From Lanius collurio (Eukaryota; Chordata; Aves; Passeriformes; Laniidae): DNA of 64,000 nt. The position numbers were made by a program, and so were the translations under genes. The notes beneath the pieces are model-generated. The model saw nothing but the letters and a program-made list of their open reading frames with translations. It had not been told where the DNA came from and made no database searches. The stretch lies in the NCBI GenBank assembly GCA_020086605.1, contig JACBWW010000008.1, positions 15,588,714 to 15,652,713 of the forward strand, read 5' to 3'. Below, one piece after another: positions 11,700-64,000 of this stretch (position 1 is its first letter; each line of letters opens with the position of its first letter).

Positions 11700-14003
11700 G
11701 CACAGACCCTAACAATTCTTTTTTTTTTAACTTTTTAATTTTTTTTGTAAGCTGAGAAATCTACTGCAAGAAGTCTACAAAAGAACACATCAGATCTACA
11801 ATCACATTAAGACTGACCAAGAAGAACACAGGCAGGAGGATCTCTAACAGCTCACTGATAAGGTAAACACCAACAAACAGGTACTACATAAACACAAGCT
11901 TATGCACTGTTAACACTTCCAAAATGCAAAGAACTTATTTGTCAGAAGTGATAATACAAAATATTCATAAAGGTATACTGTAAACAAAAGCTAGATGTGT
12001 TTTAAAGGAAACAAGAGGATAGTTGAAAAAATGCAGAGACTGTAAACTAGGAAGTATCTCCCAGACAGAAATGTTATTTTGAAGTGCATTAGCATTCATT
12101 TGTATTAACTGCCAAAGCACAGATGAACTGTAAATGTCGAGACCATTTTATTTTTATAACTTCTCAAAAATTATTATCCACTGCTTACTAGCTCCTTTCT
12201 GAATGCATGAAAGGCAGTATGAATGTTCTAGTGCCATATAAAAAATCAAGAGTTGTTTGTGATATTGGCTTTTCCTTACAGGTTTGCTGTAATCCAACTC
12301 AATTAATCAGAATAATAAAGTTTTCAGCAGAGGGAAATGAATTCTGCACACTGTCTGTTTGTCACACAAGTCTCCAAGTCAAGATTACACTGTGCTTTTA
12401 TGAAAAATTTTCTAGCTTTTGAGACAGAAAGACAAACCATAAGCATTGGTGAAAAAGGTAGGGGCCTAGCTCTACTGTGGTTACAGAAAACAGAAATAAG
12501 CAAAATGACCATTCTATTGATCCCCAATTATTAAAACCCATGCGCCTGCAAGGGTATTTCGTAGTGCTTCTGTACATGTTTCAAATTTAACCTTTCATCC
12601 CTCAAAACAAGCTAAATACAACACACAAAAATGATCAAAGTCTACATGTTCCACAGTATACAAAATTTAAATAAGGCTTAGCAAAAGTAAAAAGACAGTA
12701 ACATTCTAGCACCAAATAGCTCCAACAAGTTCCTTTGTTAAAAAATGCTTCTTTTGTAATTACAGTATTGAACTTTTTTTTTTTGCATACAAATAAAAAG
12801 ATTATGTTATGAAATGTACGGAGCTACTCAATGCATTTCAAAATGAATATGAAACCCAGGAGTACTTGCTAAAAACAGCAAGTTAAGTCTACAACATAAG
12901 GCCCCAGCTAGGTATTAAAATGTGTCAGATAGCCTAAACTTTTTTGAAGATATGATACTGAAGTGTTTTTTTCCTTTTTATCTTACTTGTCATAAAGTAG
13001 AAAAGAGCTACCAGCTGTATGACACTAGTTAAACAGACCTATTTGCCATAATATGTATTCTCTAAATGTATTAAGAATAGGGATGAACATACTACTACTA
13101 CAAGTCATGTGCTTATACTTGTGCCTCACACTGTAAGGGCCTGAATTTAAAAAAGCTCAAGGAACTCGAGAGGATTGCAGCAAAAACTAAGCACATGGCA
13201 TGTGCTTCAGAAATTCAGCCTTGTCTGAGGTGAAAGTCACAGAATACACTCCCAAGAGACAAGACAAGAACCATCATTTCACCAGAGAACAGGGTTCTTG
13301 CTGGGATGCCCTGATAATTAAGTGGTCTTCCCATAGCTTTAAGGACATCTACTCTAATCAGACTTTGTGCAGTAGGGAAATGCAGTTATGTCTTGTGTTA
13401 GATCTGGTGAAGCAGTCAGCCAAGTACAGTACTATCAAAATCAGATTATTAAAAATACATGTAAAAACTCACAATAGGTCACCATATTATTCTGTACTAG
13501 TATTTTTTTAGCCTCTATCTAGGATTTTTAGTAAGTAAAAATGTGGCCTGTTTTGTGATTTTTTTTCCAGTCAGACCAGTGCTTGTGCATGTCTATGCCA
13601 GGTCAGAATTTTAATAATTTGGTTTCATATTTGAGTATGGCAAATACGTGGCAAAGCAACTATCTTAAAAAGGGAAAGAGTAAACAACGCAACCAGCAGC
13701 AAAGTATATATGCTACATTCAAACCCCAAACACATTGCTAAGTATTTACACAAGAAATATTTTCAACAGCTCTTGGCTGTAAAGGTATTTTTGTACAAAT
13801 ACTATATGGTAACAGTTTTACCGGTTACAATTGGAAAGGCATTTTGAAAAAAAGTCCTCTCTTTACATATCCCCTTGTATTGTTTCTTCAGTGACATGAA
13901 AGCTTTGCCGCACAAAGACACGACACAGTGCTGGTTTAAAGGCAGTACAACATTTTGAAATTGTTTCAGCTAGTGTTGAATTCACACTTGCCAGGTCTTA
14001 GAG

Positions 14004-62937
<48,934 letters not shown>

Positions 62938-63070
62938 CTACAGAAAAGTAGTCATTCAACACATTAAATCGGCTCTACATGATACTAACAGCCTCAAAGT
63001 TATTTCTGACTCTAGAACATTTCTGTACTGCCTAGCTGGAATAGATTAAAACACTGAAGCCAAAAGGAAA

Positions 63071-63129
63071 GTATACAAAGGCAAAGTGACAAAGGCAAAG
63101 TATACAAAGGCAAAGTATACAAAGGCAAA
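63071..63129 (+). repeat. 15-bp tandem repeat, four copies
   Basis: The unit GTATACAAAGGCAAA is at 63071-63085, 63100-63114 and 63115-63129. A 14-base variant, GTGACAAAGGCAAA, occupies 63086-63099. Confidence 0.93.
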
Positions 63130-63182
63130 GATGAGATTTCCCCACATTACCAGTACAGAAAAGCAACAGCCTTGACAGCTAC

Positions 63183-63238
63183 TGCACAGCTCCCCCACTT
63201 TGTCTGCCACTGCACAGCTCCCCCACTTTGTCTGCCAC
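63183..63238 (+). repeat. 28-bp tandem duplication
   Basis: A 28-base unit beginning TGCACAGCTCCCCCACTT is repeated perfectly at 63183-63210 and 63211-63238. It lies only 54 bases from the 15-bp repeat. Confidence 0.93.
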
Positions 63239-64000
63239 TGGTGATTAACTGTGCACTAATCTTGTGACAATCACTAAACAGAACTAAAAAGCTTTTAAGT
63301 CAAAGCCAAAGTGGAAATAAATAAAAAGAAAAAAGAGAACTCATGAGGGTCTGCTTTGTTCTGCTAAAACTGCAGATACTACAAAGCAGAATATAGTCTT
63401 TACTTTGTCAAAGGTTATTCCATAAAAATATTTCACAGTTTGAATGAGGCTCATTTGACTAATTAAAAACACCACAGGCTCACAGGTCCTGCCAAACGTG
63501 TCTGCAGGTTTTGAGATGCATTTGCTTTACAGAACCACCTGTCTGGTTCTCACAGAACTGCAGATGCTTAAAAAGACCCTTGAAGATACTCTTATTATCA
63601 AAAAAAAATCCCACACATCTTTGTTCATATCTCAAACAATAAGATGAGTGAGTTCTTCACACTTCGTATTGTTGCTTGATTGCTCTGCAAATCCTGACAA
63701 ATCTTTCTTCATATTTATATAAATAAAGCAATGAAATTTCTTCCTTCTTTACCCACTTTTTAGGAACAGTACCTTGTCTTATTTTCCAAGGGTAACCAAA
63801 ATTCTAGGAGCAACCAAGAGCATAGTGCTTCAAGCTGTGCACACACACCGGCACCTAGGAACTCACCTGTGTCTCAAGACCTCTGGACAGCAGAACAAAA
63901 GGTCCTCATATATCACAGTCAAACCCCACATCTGTGTACTGATCTTCACCATAAAATCAGTGCATATAATACATATACAAGTATGTAAAGTATATAATGA

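Larger units (their letters stand above)
11572..14003 (-). other. MAST4: MAST4 3' untranslated region (predicted)
   Basis: This is AT-rich sequence with no coding exon, from the MAST4 stop codon to the best poly(A) site. Several AATAAA hexamers occur on the minus strand. The one at 11588-11593 is the most distal and has a GU/U-rich element after it, so a UTR of about 2.4 kb is predicted. No transcript evidence is available; a shorter UTR using 11694-11699 or another upstream hexamer is possible. Confidence 0.6.
62938..64000 (-). other. MAST4: MAST4 intron upstream of exon a, partial
   Basis: It runs off the window. It contains two short tandem repeats, listed separately. I found no further upstream MAST4 exon. 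Confidence 0.75.

Overview
The window is vertebrate nuclear DNA, almost certainly avian and probably passerine. The evidence is a spliced vertebrate gene with GT-AG introns, CR1 LINE fragments with the bird-type 3' end, and LTR elements of families common in songbirds. There are no operons, CRISPR arrays, bacterial-style genes or recognisable tRNA/rRNA genes.

The main occupant is the 3' three-quarters of MAST4, a microtubule-associated serine/threonine (AGC-family) kinase, on the minus strand. I can place 20 coding exons between 62937 and 14004. Their lengths and split codons join without a single frame conflict into 2226 codons plus a stop. In order they encode the pre-kinase DUF1908 region, the kinase domain, a linker, a PDZ domain, and a long disordered tail carried almost entirely by one 3.9-kb terminal exon. 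A 3' UTR of about 2.4 kb follows, ending at a good poly(A) signal near 11590. The upstream MAST4 exons lie beyond the right edge.

Downstream and convergent with MAST4, on the plus strand at about 3480-5237, is a decayed copy of CD180 (RP105), the Toll-like leucine-rich-repeat receptor that also lies tail-to-tail with MAST4 in mammals. It has several frame changes and at least one in-frame stop, so it is a pseudogene here. A betaretrovirus-like provirus fragment (LTR, primer binding site, leader, broken gag start; 5238 to about 6682) begins at the position of the last CD180 codons.

MAST4 introns hold further mobile DNA: an antisense solo LTR (28527-29405); a second LTR of the same kind split by a heavily deleted betaretrovirus-like provirus (42655-45342); a nested pair of CR1 LINEs (about 53352-54562); and another CR1 fragment (about 57735-58125). 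Two short tandem repeats lie at 63.07-63.24 kb. The remaining intergenic and intronic sequence shows nothing I can name.

The most notable biology is the loss of CD180 beside an intact MAST4. I found no evidence of an unknown multi-gene system.
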